Part shown: one piece after another, positions 7,243 through 8,715 of the stretch
Layout: each line of letters starts with the position of its first letter
Numbering within the stretch: the stretch's first letter is position 1
NCBI GenBank assembly: GCA_947487925.1
Contig: CANLCA010000090.1
Coordinates: forward strand, 1 to 8,715
DNA: 8,715 nucleotides
From: Verrucomicrobiales bacterium
Lineage (GTDB): Bacteria; Verrucomicrobiota; Verrucomicrobiia; Limisphaerales; F1-80-MAGS106
Reading direction: 5' to 3'
Translations under genes and position numbers: made by a program
The notes under the pieces: model-generated
Seen by the model: the letters and a program-made list of their open reading frames with translations, nothing else
Told to the model about the DNA's origin: nothing
Databases searched by the model: none

Positions 7243-8031
7243 TTATTTATCCCTGCCGCTGGAGCGCCCCCGTCGCGCCAAGGCAAAAGCGCCCAAGCCA
7301 ATGACCAAGAGGAGGCTGCCGGTAGGCTCGGGTACTGGGGTGATGGTCAAATCATCAAAAGCTGCCGGGCGGGAGCTTTCCCACTGACTGTGGGCAGAAC
7401 TTCCGAAAAAGATTCTGGTGCTCGCGTCGGTAAATCCATTATCCGCGCCATTGAAGGCCGCCAAGGTGAGGTCGGCCACGAAGGCGCCGCCCGCGTAATT
7501 TTGATCAATCGCAAAGATCGCGGTTTGGGCCGCCGCATCCCAGGTCAACTGCAGGCGATGCGTGCCGCTTCCGAGAATGCCGGATTCAATGAAGTTGACA
7601 CCACTCTTTAAATGATCACCCACGTCCAGTCGCCCCGCCGCAATGGAATTCGGGTGGATGCGGAGATTAAGCGAGGGGAGGGAGGGTTCGTAGAAGAAGC
7701 CAGGGTTTGGCGCGCCTGCGCCCAGCCCAAAGAAGACAATATCACTTCCCGTCCTGACGGTCACTGCGGCGATAAAGCTGCGGCCATAATAGTCATCGGC
7801 TACTGTTCGTAAATAGCTCCGCTGCTCGGGCGAGGCGCCGGGGAAGAGCGCCTCGCCGCCGCCGAATGTGACACGCGGCCCCGCGATTTCCAGGGTGGCG
7901 GGCAAAGTGCCGCTGTCAAAGTTCTCAGCGAGGATCGCGGCTGGAGCGATGCAGGACCCAGCGAGCAGACTGGCAAATCCTCTCATGACACAACGGCAAA
8001 GTGTGGCTCCGCTGGCGAGTTTTGTATTCAT
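7243..8031 (-). CDS. PEP-CTERM sorting-signal protein, secreted
   Basis: Exported protein of 262 residues with the tripartite PEP-CTERM tail: the motif PEP at 234-236, a hydrophobic helix at about 239-252 (SLLLVIGLGAFALA) and a basic end RRGR at 253-256. In PEP-CTERM/exosortase systems this tail is recognised by an exosortase after Sec export, and many such proteins are linked to exopolysaccharide or the outer surface. The N-terminus has a signal peptide ending near LAEN (about residue 35). The body is beta-rich, beginning ENFDSGTLPATLEI, and resembles concanavalin/laminin-G-like PEP-CTERM proteins; no catalytic motif is visible. The ATG at 8031 has AGGG six bases upstream (minus strand of 8041-8038). 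A second in-frame Met, at residue 16 (MRGFASLLAG), is an alternative start with a more compact signal peptide. The gene stands alone and converges on the two-component operon. No exosortase gene is visible in the window. Confidence 0.9.
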   Translation of the reverse strand: MNTKLASGATLCRCVMRGFASLLAGSCIAPAAILAENFDSGTLPATLEIAGPRVTFGGGEALFPGASPEQRSYLRTVADDYYGRSFIAAVTVRTGSDIVFFGLGAGAPNPGFFYEPSLPSLNLRIHPNSIAAGRLDVGDHLKSGVNFIESGILGSGTHRLQLTWDAAAQTAIFAIDQNYAGGAFVADLTLAAFNGADNGFTDASTRIFFGSSAHSQWESSRPAAFDDLTITPVPEPTGSLLLVIGLGAFALARRGRSSGRDK

Positions 8032-8448
8032 TGTTGGCCCTGGTTGACTTACTTACTAATAGGCATTTGGTTTCGGATCGTCCATCCACATTAAATCTTG
8101 GAGATGGAGTGGAGCAATAAAGAACGCTGGGAAAACGATGAGATGGCCCACAGCAAGTCGGAACATCCTTTCCGAGTGTTGCCCCTCTCCGTCAAGTTGA
8201 ACGTCTCCTTGGGCGAATGGGGGATGCCGGCCCAGGCCAGGAACCGTCCTTCATCGCGTGAGCCAGCAGCGTCTATTTCTTGTTTCAACACCTCTGGACA
8301 GTCAGGGTCGGGTTAACTCGGAAGAATCAATTTCCCATGAATCGAATTCTCACCTTCCCCATCTTGCTCCTCTCGCTTCGCACGATGGCCGGCCCACGTC
8401 ACATCCGAAAACCGACGCTTGTCCTGGGTCATCGGAGGGATACACTGC
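8032..8448. other. Intergenic region upstream of the PEP-CTERM gene and the right-edge gene
   Basis: About 400 bases with no convincing gene, lying between two genes read away from each other. Several short open frames occur on both strands, but none has a recognisable domain or a good ribosome-binding site. The best is a plus-strand frame from the ATG at 8337 that starts MNRILTFPILLLSLRTMAG, like a signal peptide. It then degenerates into a basic, low-information sequence and overlaps the next gene. A small ACTTACTTACTA tract sits near 8048-8059. No clear promoter pair or operator was found. Confidence 0.5.
8434..8439 (+). promoter_or_regulatory. Shine-Dalgarno GGAGGG for the right-edge membrane protein
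   Basis: GGAGGG lies nine bases before an in-frame TTG at 8449 but 24 bases before the ATG at 8464. Its spacing therefore favours the TTG as the true start. Confidence 0.5.
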
Positions 8449-8715
8449 TTGAAGTTGGCCGCTATGGGCACGCATCACCAAAGCAACGGTTTGCGGACCT
8501 TCCTTGAGCATTGGGGATTGTTGCTTCCTGCCGTCGTCGCTCTCATCTCTTCACAGGTGCTCGCGTTCTTTGCGCAGTTGACTGGCAGACCTTGGATTTG
8601 GTGCTACTCCATCGCGGTGTTCGCCGGCGTCGTTGCCGTCGGCCTGCTCTTTTACGCCAAGCTACCGCTCTACCGTCCGCGTCAGTTCTTCACCTTCGGC
8701 AGCGCAGCATTGCCA
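8449..8715 (+). CDS. Small inner-membrane protein of unknown function (partial, C-terminus off the right edge)
   Basis: The frame is open to the window edge, giving 89 codons from TTG 8449 or 84 from ATG 8464. TTG 8449 is preferred because GGAGGG sits nine bases upstream, whereas ATG 8464 has no ribosome-binding site. Counting from the ATG, there are two probable transmembrane helices: about 18-37 (GLLLPAVVALISSQVLAFFA) and about 46-66 (through GVVAVGLLFYAK). A short aromatic connector, GRPWIWCY, joins them. The second helix is followed by a basic-aromatic segment, PLYRPRQFFTFGSAALP, that looks conserved. No signal peptide cleavage site, catalytic motif or known domain is recognisable. The hydrophobic pattern and clean reading frame make it a likely real gene. 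Its neighbour is the divergent PEP-CTERM gene, but a link to protein sorting would be a guess. Confidence 0.65.
   Translation, partial: MKLAAMGTHHQSNGLRTFLEHWGLLLPAVVALISSQVLAFFAQLTGRPWIWCYSIAVFAGVVAVGLLFYAKLPLYRPRQFFTFGSAALP

Noticed and set aside
7105..7611. Plus-strand open frame of 168 codons overlapping the PEP-CTERM gene
   Set aside because: Antisense to the PEP-CTERM tail and body, which have a full sorting signal; no domain in this frame.
8337..8507. Short plus-strand frame starting MNRILTFPILLLSLRTMAG
   Set aside because: The start resembles a signal peptide, but the rest is basic and featureless, the SD is 12 bases away and weak, and it overlaps the better-supported membrane protein. 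At most a decayed remnant.

Overview
The window most likely comes from a Verrucomicrobiota bacterium, probably a Limisphaerales/Pedosphaera-like or Opitutales-like lineage. This is inferred from gene content, not from a marker gene. It has moderately high GC, a DUF1800 protein with Ig-like repeats, a large histidine kinase with an OB-fold sensor region, and a PEP-CTERM sorting-signal protein. No rRNA, tRNA, CRISPR array or complete mobile element is visible.

Layout. Positions 2113 to 1 on the minus strand hold the first 704 codons of a secreted DUF1800 protein whose C-terminus lies beyond the left edge. A 300-bp divergent intergenic region follows. A plus-strand pair then encodes a sensor histidine kinase of about 1,250-1,300 residues (to 6319) and, four bases later, a receiver/LuxR-type response regulator (6324-6962). 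They read as one two-component operon. Immediately after the regulator's stop codon is what looks like the 5' end of an IS21-type transposase gene (istA) on the minus strand, with its own Shine-Dalgarno sequence. It is cut off at the regulator and is taken as an insertion-sequence relic. Next is a minus-strand PEP-CTERM protein (8031 to 7243). A region of about 400 bp without a convincing gene follows. The window ends inside a plus-strand gene for a small two-helix membrane protein.

How the genes may work together. The kinase and regulator almost certainly form a phosphorelay: periplasmic OB-fold ligand sensing plus cytoplasmic PAS and GAF input, then His to Asp transfer, then transcription. 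Their targets cannot be read from the sequence. The DUF1800 and PEP-CTERM proteins are both exported. Their proximity to the two-component pair suggests, but does not show, a surface or envelope theme. I found no convincing undescribed multi-gene system here. The items most worth a second look are the IS21 relic abutting the regulator, the kinase's OB-fold sensor and unclear start, and the repeated Ig-like modules of the DUF1800 protein.
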